64,000 bases of DNA from Burkholderiales bacterium (GCA_020853025.1 JADYZP010000044.1:1-64000); one strand, 5' to 3'. Shown: positions 8,089 through 16,959, counted from the first letter of the stretch. Translations and numbers: made by a program. Notes: generated from the letters alone by a model not told the origin.

Positions 8089-9282
8089 ATGAGCTTCTAC
8101 GGCTGGAAGCGTTACGTTCCGGTGGCGCAGCGCCGCAAGAAGGCAGGACGGGCATTGGCCAAGGCCAGCAAGGCGGGCTCCGACCTTTCGCCCGTGGAGT
8201 CTTCGCGCGGGGCGATCGCCAGGACGTTCTGGGGCAAGGCGTGGTGCGACAACCTGGAGCGCTACAGCGACTTTGCCAACCGCTTGCCGCGCGGACGTAC
8301 CTATCTTCGCAACGGCTCGGTGATCGACCTCAAGATAACCAGCGGTGAAGTGCGCGCCAAGGTGATCGGGTCGCATCTTTACGAAGTCAACGTCCGCGTC
8401 GTCACCGTTCCGAGGAAGCAGTGGCAGTCGATCAGTGCCGATTGCGCGGGCTCGATCGACTCGCTGGTCGAGCTTCTCCAGGGCCGGCTTTCCAAGGCAG
8501 TGATGGAACGAATCTGCAGGCCGGGCGCCGGCCTCTTCCCTTCACCAAAGGAGATTGAATTCGATTGCAGCTGCCCGGACTGGGCATCCATGTGCAAGCA
8601 TGTCGCGGCGGTGCTCTATGGTGTGGGCGCGCGCCTCGACAGCCAGCCTGAGTTGATCTTTGCGTTGCGCCGAGTGGATCCCAAGGACCTCGTTGCACAG
8701 GCAGGCGTCGGACTGCGCAGGCCGACACCAAGCCCGCATTCCCCAAAGGTGCTCGACGATGCTCATCTGGCCGATGTGTTTGGCATCGAGATGGCCGATG
8801 TCGCTTCGGTCACGAGTCCTGCCGGTCGCCGTGAGTCGGCGACGACCAAGACGAAAAAGGCGCGCGCCAGCCCGCCGGTGCCGGCACGCAGCAAGGAAAA
8901 GGAGGCATTGCTCGACGGAAGTCCTCATATCCGAACGCGTAAACCGGCAAAGAAAACCAGCAACGTGCAGATCCGAATCAGCAAGGCCCGACTGGCCGCA
9001 ATGATCGAAGACGCCACCGTTGACGCGTACGGCGAGTCCGAGCAGACCACGGGCTGGTACACGATGCTCGAGGAGCACCTCGCATTGCCGTTCGCCACCA
9101 CGCTGCTTGGTGCCGTCGTGAAAGTCGTCGGGCTCGACCTGCGCGGCGAAAACGACATCGTCGCAATCTGTACCCGTGGTCGTCAGCGGCAACGTGTGCG
9201 CATTCTCGATCTGCCGTTGCCCTCACCCAGGCCTGCGGGAGCGGAGTGGATCGAGGCGTATCGCCAATGGCGCAACGATTGA
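8089..9282 (+). CDS. SWIM zinc-finger protein, partner of the SNF2 helicase
   Basis: A 397-residue protein with a SWIM zinc-binding motif CxC-n-CxH: Cys160, Cys162, Cys169 and His171 in CSCPDWASMCKH. The N-terminal region (FWGKAWCDNLERYSDF) is typical of SNF2-associated SWIM proteins. A basic, low-complexity linker (about 250-305) and a less conserved C-terminal region follow. The start has a good GAGGAG site in the spacer. The SWIM domain is expected to bind DNA or protein. The 18-base gap puts it in one transcription unit with the SNF2 gene, so a joint function at chromatin-like DNA-protein complexes is likely, although the exact task is unknown. Confidence 0.88.
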   Translation: MSFYGWKRYVPVAQRRKKAGRALAKASKAGSDLSPVESSRGAIARTFWGKAWCDNLERYSDFANRLPRGRTYLRNGSVIDLKITSGEVRAKVIGSHLYEVNVRVVTVPRKQWQSISADCAGSIDSLVELLQGRLSKAVMERICRPGAGLFPSPKEIEFDCSCPDWASMCKHVAAVLYGVGARLDSQPELIFALRRVDPKDLVAQAGVGLRRPTPSPHSPKVLDDAHLADVFGIEMADVASVTSPAGRRESATTKTKKARASPPVPARSKEKEALLDGSPHIRTRKPAKKTSNVQIRISKARLAAMIEDATVDAYGESEQTTGWYTMLEEHLALPFATTLLGAVVKVVGLDLRGENDIVAICTRGRQRQRVRILDLPLPSPRPAGAEWIEAYRQWRND

Positions 9283-9294
9283 CTGGGATACGCA

Positions 9295-9313
9295 GCGAAT
9301 TCTTCGAATTCGC
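9295..9313. terminator. palindromic hairpin after the SNF2-SWIM operon
   Basis: GCGAATTC-TTC-GAATTCGC is a perfect 8-bp stem with a three-base loop, 12 bases after the SWIM stop codon and between convergent genes. There is no T-run, so terminator function is only suggested by position. Confidence 0.3.
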
Positions 9314-9459
9314 AGCTACCGTGCAAGCGCGCGGCGCCGGTGTCGCGCGCTGGACGCGTACCCCAAGTTCTTTCGCTTGCTGCTGCGTATTGATGAAGAT
9401 TTGGCCGAGGAGGTCCGGGCAGGAGGCTGCGCGTGTGGCGGCGTTCTGCACCGCGGTAA

Positions 9460-10092
9460 CTATCCGCGCAAGCCGCGTGGCTGCAGCGTACTCCCCGCAT
9501 GCTGGCGTCGAATCGTACAACACGGGCCCGGGAATTCGACCTCCTCGCTGCCGGCGCCGGCATCGACCGAGCGCTGGTCGCTGCCGGTCGCCTCCCAGCT
9601 CGACCCCTGCCGGACCGCGACGCTCAGCGCCAGGTCGATGGTCCCGTTGCCGTTGATGTTGCCCGGCGCGAGCGCGGCGTAGATCACCAGCTTGCCTCCG
9701 GCGAAGTTCGTGCCGAACGGAGCGGTCAGCGCATAGGTCTGCATCGCATTGGTGACCGTCACCCGTGCCGTCCCCGCCGTGTTTCCGGTCACGGAAGCTC
9801 TGGCCGAAGTCACGCGCGGCGATGCCAGCATCCAGAGATTGCCGCTCAGGGTGACGCCGTTGATCGTCGAACTGGGGCTATAGAAATCGCTCGTTGCGCC
9901 CGAGAAGGGCTTTGTCGTGCTGACCGGACTGGCCGCCGGTCCGTAGACGAACTGGTACGTGCCGCCGGCGAGCGCTGGTGCGGAAAGCGTGGCGAGCAGC
10001 ACGAACGCCGCGCCGGCGGTGCCGATCCTCCGGGCACGTCTCGCCATCCGGTGGACGGAATGACGGCTCGAATGCCGTGTGAACATGCGCAC
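9460..10092 (-). CDS. secreted hypothetical protein
   Basis: A 210-residue product with an arginine-rich n-region, a hydrophobic core (GTAGAAFVLLATLSAPALA) and a likely cleavage near residue 42. The mature part is Gly/Ser/Thr/Asn-rich with alternating beta-type residues (VTLSGNLWMLASP, GTIDLALSVAVRQGSSW), consistent with an extracellular beta-sandwich protein. The GTG at 10092 is preferred over the following ATG because GAGGAG lies seven bases before it. A TATAAA box sits a short distance upstream on the minus strand. I do not recognise the family. The C-terminal 35 residues (Arg/Gln-rich, two Cys) look less protein-like and may reflect a late frameshift. Confidence 0.6.
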   Translation of the reverse strand: MRMFTRHSSRHSVHRMARRARRIGTAGAAFVLLATLSAPALAGGTYQFVYGPAASPVSTTKPFSGATSDFYSPSSTINGVTLSGNLWMLASPRVTSARASVTGNTAGTARVTVTNAMQTYALTAPFGTNFAGGKLVIYAALAPGNINGNGTIDLALSVAVRQGSSWEATGSDQRSVDAGAGSEEVEFPGPCCTIRRQHAGSTLQPRGLRG

Positions 10093-10395
10093 GTGGCCAC
10101 TCCTCGGGCAGGTTTATATCGAAGGCGGCAACGCGCTGCGAGACCGCCGCGGTATTCGCACCGGAACTCACCGGTGCGGGCGACGGCGCTGACGGGCCGC
10201 CGTTGACATCGAGGATACCCTCTCGAGGCGAAATCCGAAAACGACGGAGTTCGACCGGTTGCGTCCACACTTTCTGGGTGCCGCGTCGACGGTCTGCGTG
10301 TGTCAGCTTCGGGCAGGACGCCGGACCCTGGGTTTCGTCAGTGCGCGACTGCGCAATTGCTATAGTTCGCGGGAGTCGAGAACCCGAGTCACCCC
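10093..10395. other. intergenic region between divergent genes
   Basis: This stretch holds the promoters of the secreted protein (minus) and the DUF3297 gene (plus). TATAGT at 10361-10366 is a reasonable -10 for DUF3297, though without a good -35. An inverted repeat TCGAG/CTCGA lies around 10209-10226. I see no coding sequence. Confidence 0.4.
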
Positions 10396-10644
10396 ATGAC
10401 CGACACCCCCGAACGCCCGCCGCTGCCCGACCGCCTGTCAGCGGACCCGCGCAGTCCCCACTATGTTGCCGCCGTGTTCGAGCACGACGTCGGCATCCGC
10501 CTGAACGACAAGGAACGCAAGGACGTGGAGGAATATTGCATCAGCGAAGGCTGGGTCAGGGTGCCCGCCGGCAAGACGGTGGACCGCAAAGGCCACCCGC
10601 TGCTGATCAAGCTCAAGGGTACGGTGGAGGCCTTCTACCGCTAG
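10396..10644 (+). CDS. DUF3297 family protein
   Basis: An 82-residue soluble protein that is a full-length member of the DUF3297 family, recognisable from LPDRLSADPRSPHYVAAVF, the acidic DVEEYCISEGW segment and GKTVDRKGHPLLIKLKGTVE near the C-terminus. The family is widespread in proteobacteria, has a conserved length and no assigned function. It has its own ATG start and stands alone: the neighbour is on the opposite strand and convergent. Confidence 0.88.
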   Translation: MTDTPERPPLPDRLSADPRSPHYVAAVFEHDVGIRLNDKERKDVEEYCISEGWVRVPAGKTVDRKGHPLLIKLKGTVEAFYR

Positions 10645-10779
10645 GCACGACAATCGGTCGCGGCGCGTCGGCCTGGGGTCGACCGGCGACCGTCGGCGAT
10701 CGGGCCGCGGGCGGTCGGGGGCGGTGCGAGTCAATGCTGAGCGTCGCTCCGGTTCCGGACCGTGAACGGCCATGGCCCG

Positions 10780-11043
10780 CTACTTCTTTTTCTTCCCGGC
10801 GTCCAAAACTTTCTTCTTCGCCTCCTGCCTGCCCAGCTCCTCGCTGGTCAGCTTGACCTTTTTCACTTTTTCGGTCTTGACCTTCTCTTTCTTGATCTTC
10901 TCCTTCTTGACCTTCTCCTTCTTCACGACCGGCCCCGCCGCTGCCTGATTCGCCAGCCGCTTGGCCTGCTTGGCGGCGAGATCGAGAAGTTTCCTGGTTT
11001 TCTGGTGCTGCCGTCTGGCTTTCAGCATTGATGCGTGGCTCAT
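10780..11043 (-). CDS. small lysine-rich basic protein
   Basis: An 87-residue protein starting at ATG 11043 behind a GGAGAT site. Residues about 45-66 are an almost perfect repeat of KKEK(V/I) units, and the protein ends in four lysines. The N-terminal 40 residues (SMLKARRQHQKTRKLLDLA) look helical and basic. There is no signal peptide or membrane segment. The composition suggests a nucleic-acid-binding or ribosome/nucleoid-associated protein, comparable to histone H1-like lysine-rich tails, but I do not recognise a named family. Confidence 0.65.
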   Translation of the reverse strand: MSHASMLKARRQHQKTRKLLDLAAKQAKRLANQAAAGPVVKKEKVKKEKIKKEKVKTEKVKKVKLTSEELGRQEAKKKVLDAGKKKK

Positions 11044-11136
11044 TTTGATCTCCGGTAGATGAAGGATTGTATAGGACCCCGGCCCGACCCGATTTTGCGT
11101 TCCTGGCGAACTGAACGTCTCAGGCCTCGGAGATGA

Positions 11137-11395
11137 CGCCGGCACGGCCAACCGTTCTCCCAGGCAGGTTCCCAGCGATGCGATTCGGAGGACACGCCGA
11201 CGCATCAGAGTTTCGTCGATCCGGTCGAGCAGGAACCCTGCATCCGGCGCCTGCAGCAGCGTCTCTACGAATACGCGGCGCCCGGAGTTTGCTACGTGGT
11301 GCACGGCATGTCGCCGCCCGACCGCTACCTGTCGCCGCAACGGCCGAATCCGCGCGGCGACTTTTTCGGATCACCGGCGCTGCCTGCAGCCGGCA
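11137..11395 (+). pseudogene. startless coding-like remnant of an unrecognised gene
   Basis: Frame 1 is open from 11137 and between about 11185 and 11390 shows strong third-position GC and a natural amino-acid mix (for example RRLQQRLYEYAAPGVCYVVH, then MSPPDRYLSPQRPNPRGDFF). No plausible start is present: the frame begins after a TGA at 11134 and the first start-like codon is a late GTG at 11296. It probably is the end of a gene whose 5' part was lost. I do not recognise the family. Confidence 0.35.
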
Positions 11396-11398
11396 ATG

Positions 11399-13345
11399 CT
11401 ACGCCGGCGCGCACATCACCACGGCCTCCGGTCCGTCGCCCTCGATCAGCCAGCCCAGCGCGGACATCTGGTCGCGCAGCGCCTTGTCGATCAGGTAACG
11501 GTGGTTGGCGTCGGGCCGGTTGCTGAACACGCGATAGACGTTGATCGTGTTCACCGGGCACACCCCGGCCGCGGGCAGGAACAGTTGCATGAAGTCGGAC
11601 GACTCGAGCACAAAGCTCGGATTCTTCTGTCCGGTGGCGGCGCATTCAGCGCTGCCGCGGCCGAAGAAGTGCGAGTCGCCGAGTCCCGGCGGAATGTAGT
11701 AGCGGCACACCGGCGAGGTGCCGCTCTGGACGCCGGTGAACGCCTTGAACGATTGTCCGGTGCGCACCCAGCCCTTGATCTGAGTGCCGGCATCGAGGAT
11801 CGCAATCTCCGTCGGCATCCAGGTGATGAAGTAGTGGTCGAGCGCGGCGTTGTAGTACTCGACGACCGTGACCGGCGTTGGCGCGCTCGACGCGCCGACG
11901 TTGAGCGTAAATGCCTTCATGGCGCTGACCCCGACGCTGTCGAACACCCGCGCGGTGAAGACGAAGCTGCCGGCGGTGGTCGGCGTTCCGGCGACCATGC
12001 CAGTCGTGGCATCCAGCGCGATACCAGGCGGCAGCGCGCCGCTGGCGAGCGACCAGGTATAAGGCGGGCGTCCGCCGTCGGTGCCGATCGGCTCGGAAAA
12101 ATGCTTGCCGACGAGGGCGTATTCGGTGGTCGCCATGGCGCCGGAGGTGGCAAGGCCGAAGGCGTTCGTTCCGTTCCCCGGGAAGGGCGACCCGGCGATC
12201 GGGGTGAGCCCGCCACCGGCGGGATCGATGCGAAAGGCGGAGACGTTGTTGGAGAATAGGTTCGCCGTATAGACGAAGCGACCGCCGGGGTCGGTCACCA
12301 CGGCCAGCGGGCTGTCGCCGGTGGGAACGCGCGCGCCGATCGCCGTCAGCCTGCCGTCGGGTCCGATCGCAAAGGCATTCACCCCGCTCTTGACGGGACC
12401 CGAACCCGAGGTCACGTAGACGAAGCGGCCGGTGGGATCGACGGTGACGCCCCGGCCCCCTCCCACATCGATCGGACCGCCGACCGGCGTGAGCGTGCCC
12501 GTGCCCGGAGCGATGCGGTAGGGCTGCACGCCTTTGAGGTCGGAAACGAGATAGACATACTTGCCCAGGGGGTCGGCGGCGATCGCCCAGGGTCGCACCG
12601 GCGCGGGGAACGGGGAGCCTGGCACCGGCGTCAACGCGCCGTTCGCGGGATCGATCGCATAGCCGGACACGCTAAGCCCGCCATTGTCGGCGGTGTAGAC
12701 GTAGCGACCCGACCCGTCGACGGCGATGGCGAGCGGCGAATTGCCGGTCGACACCGGGGACCCGGGCACCGGTGTGAGCACACCCGACACCGGATTGATC
12801 GAGAAGCCGTAGATGGAATGGCCGTTCTGATCGGCCGCGTACAGATAGTTACTGGACCGGTCCCGCACCAGCGAGCTCAGGTACTTGCCCGCGCGAAACG
12901 GGGTGCCGGGGACCGACGTGGCCACGCCCGTCGTCAGATCGAACGCGTACGCACAGATCGTGCCGTTGGCGACGTACAGGAAGCGCGCGCCGGGGGTCAG
13001 GACGCCGGCCAGCGTGGCGCCGCAGCGTTGCGTGGACGACATGGGAACGGAGATCAGCGCGCCATCTTCCCGGCCACTGTCCTTGCGGTACTTCCGCTGA
13101 GACGTCAGAGGTGGGGGGGAATTGCCAGCAAAGATTACCCACCTCCCGAAATCGGACGACGCAGAGCTGCTGCCGTTCGTAAAGATATAAAGAATCTTGC
13201 TTGAAGCGACATAGTCTTCGAGAGAAAACAGCCCTTGGGTCGAAGCGTGTCCCGGCAGGAATCCGAGCAGCGCCATGAGCAGAATCGCCAGCACCCGACG
13301 CAGCGCTGCGGCAAAGTTGAGCAGAGGGGAGGGAGCGTGGCGCAT
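11399..13345 (-). CDS. secreted beta-propeller protein with Ig-like and DUF5648-type domains
   Basis: A 648-residue protein from ATG 13345 (GGAGG ten bases upstream) with a signal peptide (LAILLMALLGFLPGHAS). Residues about 85-395 form seven-bladed YVTN/lactonase-like propeller repeats with recurring units such as GRYVYTADNGG and GALTPVPGSPF. Residues about 410-490 resemble a putative Ig domain (GTPTTAGSFVFTARVFD). The last 155 residues match the DUF5648-type repeat region (EYYNAALDHYFITWMPTEIA, later CRYYIPPGLGDSHFFGRGS). Function is unknown; a secreted or surface-displayed protein is likely. The gene faces a cytochrome remnant that begins only about 60 bases from its start. Confidence 0.8.
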   Translation of the reverse strand: MRHAPSPLLNFAAALRRVLAILLMALLGFLPGHASTQGLFSLEDYVASSKILYIFTNGSSSASSDFGRWVIFAGNSPPPLTSQRKYRKDSGREDGALISVPMSSTQRCGATLAGVLTPGARFLYVANGTICAYAFDLTTGVATSVPGTPFRAGKYLSSLVRDRSSNYLYAADQNGHSIYGFSINPVSGVLTPVPGSPVSTGNSPLAIAVDGSGRYVYTADNGGLSVSGYAIDPANGALTPVPGSPFPAPVRPWAIAADPLGKYVYLVSDLKGVQPYRIAPGTGTLTPVGGPIDVGGGRGVTVDPTGRFVYVTSGSGPVKSGVNAFAIGPDGRLTAIGARVPTGDSPLAVVTDPGGRFVYTANLFSNNVSAFRIDPAGGGLTPIAGSPFPGNGTNAFGLATSGAMATTEYALVGKHFSEPIGTDGGRPPYTWSLASGALPPGIALDATTGMVAGTPTTAGSFVFTARVFDSVGVSAMKAFTLNVGASSAPTPVTVVEYYNAALDHYFITWMPTEIAILDAGTQIKGWVRTGQSFKAFTGVQSGTSPVCRYYIPPGLGDSHFFGRGSAECAATGQKNPSFVLESSDFMQLFLPAAGVCPVNTINVYRVFSNRPDANHRYLIDKALRDQMSALGWLIEGDGPEAVVMCAPA

Positions 13346-13404
13346 GAATGGATCGCCTCCGGAATCGGTTCGCCTCAGGAGGCCATTAGACACCGCGAGA
13401 ATTT

Positions 13405-13579
13405 CGGACACAAGCCGCAGTACCCTGAATATCTGACGAAGGCGCTTCGCGACTGCCAGTCGGGCGCTCGCAAGAATCCGATCATGGACGGCATGGCACA
13501 GGGCTTGAGTGCCAAGGATAGCGAGGACGTGTTCGCGTATTTCTGCGTCCAGCCGAACAATCTTGCGACCCGCTATTGA
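13405..13579 (+). pseudogene. C-terminal fragment of a class I cytochrome c (c4/c553-like)
   Basis: The translated end reads KPQYPEYLTKALRDCQSGAR then KNPIMDGMAQGLSAKDSEDV and FAYFC. This is the C-terminal part of cytochrome c4/c553 proteins, which includes the Met ligand loop (NPIMDGM) and the last helix. The heme-binding CxxCH half is missing upstream, where the minus-strand beta-propeller gene begins. The reading frame extends upstream without cytochrome similarity. It is a truncated relic, not a working cytochrome. Confidence 0.7.
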
Positions 13580-13606
13580 CCGGGGAACCCGCGGGCTCGG
13601 CGCGCG

Positions 13607-14251
13607 TTACCAGCGCAACAGACGCGGGCCCAGCAGCGCGCCCAGCCCGGTGGAGACCAGCATGCCCAGCACATACCAGGTAACGATAAACGGCGCGGTC
13701 AGTTCGGGGCAGTGCAGCGAGTAGACGAGCGCACCCATGGCTCCGGACCCGAAGCCGGCGATGGCGCCCGCCAGCCGCAACCGGGTCGGCGCCAATTGCT
13801 TCATTCCCCAGATGAGGGCGATGAAGAAGGGCGCCGACAACACCACGATGTTGAACGGGCATTGGTTCCAGCTCAATCCCAGCCACACGCCGAGGCGATC
13901 CTGCGCTGGCGCGGCCCATAGCTGGAATCCGGCGGCGGCCCCCATCACCACCAGCAGCGCCGCGAGCAACGCCATCGGCCATGCCAGGCGAGTTGCTCCC
14001 GGGCGCGCAATGCGCAACGCCGCGACCAGGCCGATCGCCGCGAGTGCCAGGCAGAACAACTCCTTGAACCAGAACATCGGCAGGCCGGTATCGCGCCCCA
14101 GCGTCGGGCGCACACCCAGCGAAGCCGCCATGACGACGATGCCCGCCAGCGTGGCCATGACCAGCGCCCAGCGGAACCGGCGCACCGGGAGCCGGGTGTC
14201 GACGGGTCCTGCCCCGGCCGCCAGCAACACGAGAAGGTCGTCGGTCTTCAT
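13607..14251 (-). CDS. nrsF: NrsF-type anti-sigma factor (DUF1109)
   Basis: A 214-residue inner-membrane protein with six predicted membrane spans, matching the DUF1109/NrsF family: a short cytoplasmic N-terminus ([18 protein letters not shown]), Cys in the second and fourth spans ([22 protein letters not shown]) and a Cys near LHCPEL. NrsF proteins hold an ECF sigma factor inactive at the membrane and release it on metal or oxidative stress; the paired cysteines are thought to be involved in sensing. The start overlaps the sigma-factor stop by four bases (ATGA), so the two are translationally coupled. Confidence 0.9.
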   Translation of the reverse strand: MKTDDLLVLLAAGAGPVDTRLPVRRFRWALVMATLAGIVVMAASLGVRPTLGRDTGLPMFWFKELFCLALAAIGLVAALRIARPGATRLAWPMALLAALLVVMGAAAGFQLWAAPAQDRLGVWLGLSWNQCPFNIVVLSAPFFIALIWGMKQLAPTRLRLAGAIAGFGSGAMGALVYSLHCPELTAPFIVTWYVLGMLVSTGLGALLGPRLLRW

Positions 14252-14793
14252 CCGTCGTCCCGCATCCTGGCTGCAAGCGCCTTGATGCCGCGATGGATAC
14301 CCACTTTCACCGCGGACTCCGACATGCCGGTCAGCCGCGCGGTCTCGGCGACCGACCGTCCTTCGAGCTTGACGTGGACGATCGGCAGACGCTGGCGGTC
14401 GGGCAGTCCGGCCAGCAGCTTGGTGACGTCGCGGCGCGCCTCCGCTGCGTCCTGGTCCGACTCGGCCATCAATTCCGGCTCATCGTCGAGGGGCGTGTTG
14501 TGGATTTCCTGGCGTGAACGAAGGCGGAAGAAGTCGATCAACTTGTACCGGGCAATCGCGTGCAGCCATGCGGTCACCGGCTGACCGGAGTCGTAGGTGT
14601 GACGCTGGACATGCACGGCGATGAGCGTTTCCTGCACCAGATCCTCCACTTCGTCGGGGAGCCCGGCGAGGCGCCGTTTGAGGAACGCGCGCAAAAACGC
14701 GCTCAATTCCCGCAGGAACCGGAGATAGGCGACACTCTCGCCCTCGAGCCCCCGGACCAGCAGATTCCTGAGCCGATCTTCGCTTGCGCTCAT
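14248..14793 (-). CDS. sigF: ECF RNA polymerase sigma factor (SigF-like)
   Basis: A 181-residue sigma factor with region 2 ([20 protein letters not shown], then [16 protein letters not shown]) and region 4 ([20 protein letters not shown] then [19 protein letters not shown]). It lacks extra domains, as usual for ECF sigma factors. It is followed by its NrsF anti-sigma factor and is divergent from the bufferin operon. A GTAACC-N16-CGAA promoter lies directly upstream, so autoregulation is expected. The family controls bufferin (DUF2282/DUF692) operons in Caulobacter and relatives; the same role here is a well-supported inference. Confidence 0.9.
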   Translation of the reverse strand: MSASEDRLRNLLVRGLEGESVAYLRFLRELSAFLRAFLKRRLAGLPDEVEDLVQETLIAVHVQRHTYDSGQPVTAWLHAIARYKLIDFFRLRSRQEIHNTPLDDEPELMAESDQDAAEARRDVTKLLAGLPDRQRLPIVHVKLEGRSVAETARLTGMSESAVKVGIHRGIKALAARMRDDG

Positions 14794-14810
14794 CCGCTTC
14801 CATCGAGTAG

Positions 14811-14836
14811 TTCGTTGCCGAGGTCCGTTCGGTTAC
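14811..14836 (-). promoter_or_regulatory. SigF-type promoter of the sigF-nrsF operon
   Basis: On the minus strand, GTAACC at 14836-14831 is followed by exactly 16 bases and CGAA at 14814-14811. Transcription would start close to 14804, about 11 bases before the sigF ATG at 14793. The pattern equals that in front of bufA1. Confidence 0.75.
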
Positions 14837-14871
14837 GCCACCCTCCGGCTGCGCGGCATTGTGCCACCACT

Positions 14872-14897
14872 GTAACCGCCGGCTGCGATTCGTCGAA
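14872..14897 (+). promoter_or_regulatory. SigF-type promoter of the bufferin operon
   Basis: GTAACC at 14872-14877, a 16-base spacer and CGAA at 14894-14897 match the consensus I recall for Caulobacter SigF promoters. The element lies 72 bases before the bufA1 start codon. Confidence 0.75.
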
Positions 14898-14969
14898 CTT
14901 ACTGGCAGACCGGATCGCCTTGCAATGCGCAACGGCCGGTCGGCCATCCATCCCACAGGAGCTCCAGAC

Positions 14970-15272
14970 ATGAATTGCAAAACTCTCGCAGTGACCGCTT
15001 TCGCGCTATCCGCGCTCGCCTCGGGCGCTGCCATGGCCGCCGACGACAAGATGAAGGGCGGAGACAAGATGGGCGGCGAAGCCGCACTGGAAAAATGCTA
15101 CGGCGTCGCACTGGCCGGCAAGAACGACTGTGCCGCCGGACCGGGCACCACCTGCGCGGGTACGTCCAAGACCGATTACCAGGGCAATGCCTGGAAGCAC
15201 GTCGCCAAGGGCACCTGCACGACGATGAAGACCCCCAAGGGCATGGGTTCGCTCGCGCCGATCAAGAGCTGA
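14970..15272 (+). CDS. bufA1: bufferin precursor BufA1 (DUF2282)
   Basis: A 100-residue DUF2282 protein with a signal peptide (cleavage likely after AMA at 21-23) and four cysteines: Cys43 and Cys54 in [14 protein letters not shown], Cys62 in TTCAG, and Cys83 in KGTCTTM. Members of this family are bufferins, precursor peptides whose cysteines are converted by the BufB/BufC enzymes into thiooxazole-type groups that bind copper in the periplasm. The operon order bufA1-bufB-bufC is intact, and an AGGAG site precedes the ATG. Copper buffering is known for characterised relatives; here it is inferred from family and context. Confidence 0.9.
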   Translation: MNCKTLAVTAFALSALASGAAMAADDKMKGGDKMGGEAALEKCYGVALAGKNDCAAGPGTTCAGTSKTDYQGNAWKHVAKGTCTTMKTPKGMGSLAPIKS

Positions 15273-15310
15273 TCGCGCGGACACCGAAGCGCACCGAAGG
15301 ACAGCAAGCC

Positions 15311-16150
15311 GTGATCGCAAACCACTCCGCGGGGCTGGGGTTGAAGCCTGCGCACTACGAGGAGGCGCACGCCGCCCCCGCGGACGGTCTTTGGCTGGAG
15401 GTCCATCCCGAAAATTACATGGTCGAGGGCGGACCGCGGCTGGCGTGGCTCGAAACGATCCGCGCCCGCCATCCGCTCTCGCTTCACGGCGTCGGCCTGT
15501 CGCTGGCCGCCGCTGCGGAGCCCGACCGCGACCATCTCCGCCGCCTGGCCGTACTGGTGGACCGCTTCGAGCCGGCGCTGGTGTCCGAGCACCTGGCCTG
15601 GTCGACCTGGCGCGGCAGCTATCGCCCGGACCTGTTGCCCATTCCGCGTACCGCGGAATCGCTGGCGCGGCTCGCCGACAATATCGACCGCACCCAATGC
15701 GCACTGGGCAGGCGGATCGCCGTCGAGAATCCGTCGCACTATCTGCGGATCGCCGGACATGAACACACTGAAATCGAATTCCTCGCCGAACTTGCACGGC
15801 GCACAGGCTGCGGGCTGCTGCTCGACGTCAACAACGTCTTCGTCAGCGGCCGCAATCTCGGGTTCGCGGCCGCGGATTACATCGATGCGTTTCCGGGCGA
15901 GCATGTCGACGAGATCCATCTCGCCGGCCATTCGGCCGATCCGCAGCTGGGCGAGGCGCTGCTGATCGATTCGCACGACGCACCCATCGCGCCCGCCGTG
16001 TGGCGGCTCTACGAGCGACTGATCGCGCGCATCGGTCCGCGGCCGTCGTTGATCGAGCGCGATGAGAACCTGCCTTCGTTCGACGCGTTGCTGTCGGAAC
16101 GCCGGCAGGCGCAGGCCATTCTGACCGCGCCGGCGCGGCAGGCGGCATGA
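15311..16150 (+). CDS. bufB: MNIO-family bufferin-modifying enzyme BufB (DUF692)
   Basis: A 279-residue TIM-barrel protein of the DUF692/MNIO family, which contains two or three iron ions and oxidises peptide cysteines. Probable metal or catalytic residues visible are Glu34/Asn35 in HPENY, His59 in LHGVG, SEH at 92-94, Glu139/Asn140 in VENPSHY, DVNN at 172-175, His203 in EIHLAGH, and SHD at 221-223. GTG 15311 is chosen because AAGGA lies a few bases before it and the length then matches the family. It follows bufA1 by 38 bases and overlaps bufC by four. Substrate: the DUF2282 peptide encoded upstream (inferred). Confidence 0.92.
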   Translation: MIANHSAGLGLKPAHYEEAHAAPADGLWLEVHPENYMVEGGPRLAWLETIRARHPLSLHGVGLSLAAAAEPDRDHLRRLAVLVDRFEPALVSEHLAWSTWRGSYRPDLLPIPRTAESLARLADNIDRTQCALGRRIAVENPSHYLRIAGHEHTEIEFLAELARRTGCGLLLDVNNVFVSGRNLGFAAADYIDAFPGEHVDEIHLAGHSADPQLGEALLIDSHDAPIAPAVWRLYERLIARIGPRPSLIERDENLPSFDALLSERRQAQAILTAPARQAA

Positions 16151-16959
16151 CGGACCCCGGGCACGGCAGTGCGGGGCTGCGCGAATTCCAGGACGGCTTT
16201 GCCCAGGCGCTGTTCGGCGGCGGTCCCGACGGGGCATTGCGGCCGGAGATCGCATCGCTGGTGGCGCAGTCCGGGTTCGCCGTCTATCGCAACACGGTCA
16301 TGAAGGGCTGCATCGACGCGCTACAGGCCAACTTTCCCGCGGTGTCGCGGCTCGTCGGCGACGAATGGTTTCGGGCGGCGGCCGCCATTTTCGTGCGCGA
16401 CAACCTTCCCAGGCGCGCATCGCTGCTCGATTACGGAGGCGAGTTCCCGGATTTCCTGGGCGCTTTCGAGCCCGCCCGCGCACTGCCCTACCTGGTTCCC
16501 GTGGCGCGCGTCGATCGCCATTGGACACAGGCGCACTGCGCCGCGGAGGAGCCGACGCTCGACGCACAACTCGTCGCAGCAGTGCCGCCGCAGGAGCTCG
16601 GCCGTGCCGTGCTGACGCCGCATGCGTCCGCCCGTTGGGCGTGGCACTCCGAGGTTCCGATCAGGACGATCTGGGAGCGCAATCGCGCGGCGGAGGCCCC
16701 GGCCGGCGTGTCGACGACCGATGCGCCGGAACTCGACTGGCGAGCGGAGGGCGTACTGTTGACGCGCCCCGGCGGTAGTGTCGAGTGGATCCCGGTCGCC
16801 GCGGGCGAGTGTGCGTTTCTGGATGTCTGCGCCCGTGGCGGCACGCTGGCCGAAGCGGCGCAGCGGGCCTTGGAAGCGAAGGTCGATGTGGATCTGGCGC
16901 GGCTGATGGCCAGGCTCCTAGGCGCCGGAGCGTTTACACGGCTCGACCTTGGTTCCTGA
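16147..16959 (+). CDS. bufC: bufferin maturation partner BufC (DUF2063)
   Basis: A 270-residue protein whose first 100 residues match the DUF2063 (HvfC/BufC) domain: [12 protein letters not shown], then [20 protein letters not shown] and [16 protein letters not shown]. The C-terminal part (about 105-265) is a second, less conserved alpha/beta domain. DUF2063 proteins act together with the MNIO enzyme, probably presenting the precursor peptide. The ATG overlaps the bufB stop (ATGA), indicating coupled translation and stoichiometric production. Confidence 0.9.
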   Translation: MTDPGHGSAGLREFQDGFAQALFGGGPDGALRPEIASLVAQSGFAVYRNTVMKGCIDALQANFPAVSRLVGDEWFRAAAAIFVRDNLPRRASLLDYGGEFPDFLGAFEPARALPYLVPVARVDRHWTQAHCAAEEPTLDAQLVAAVPPQELGRAVLTPHASARWAWHSEVPIRTIWERNRAAEAPAGVSTTDAPELDWRAEGVLLTRPGGSVEWIPVAAGECAFLDVCARGGTLAEAAQRALEAKVDVDLARLMARLLGAGAFTRLDLGS

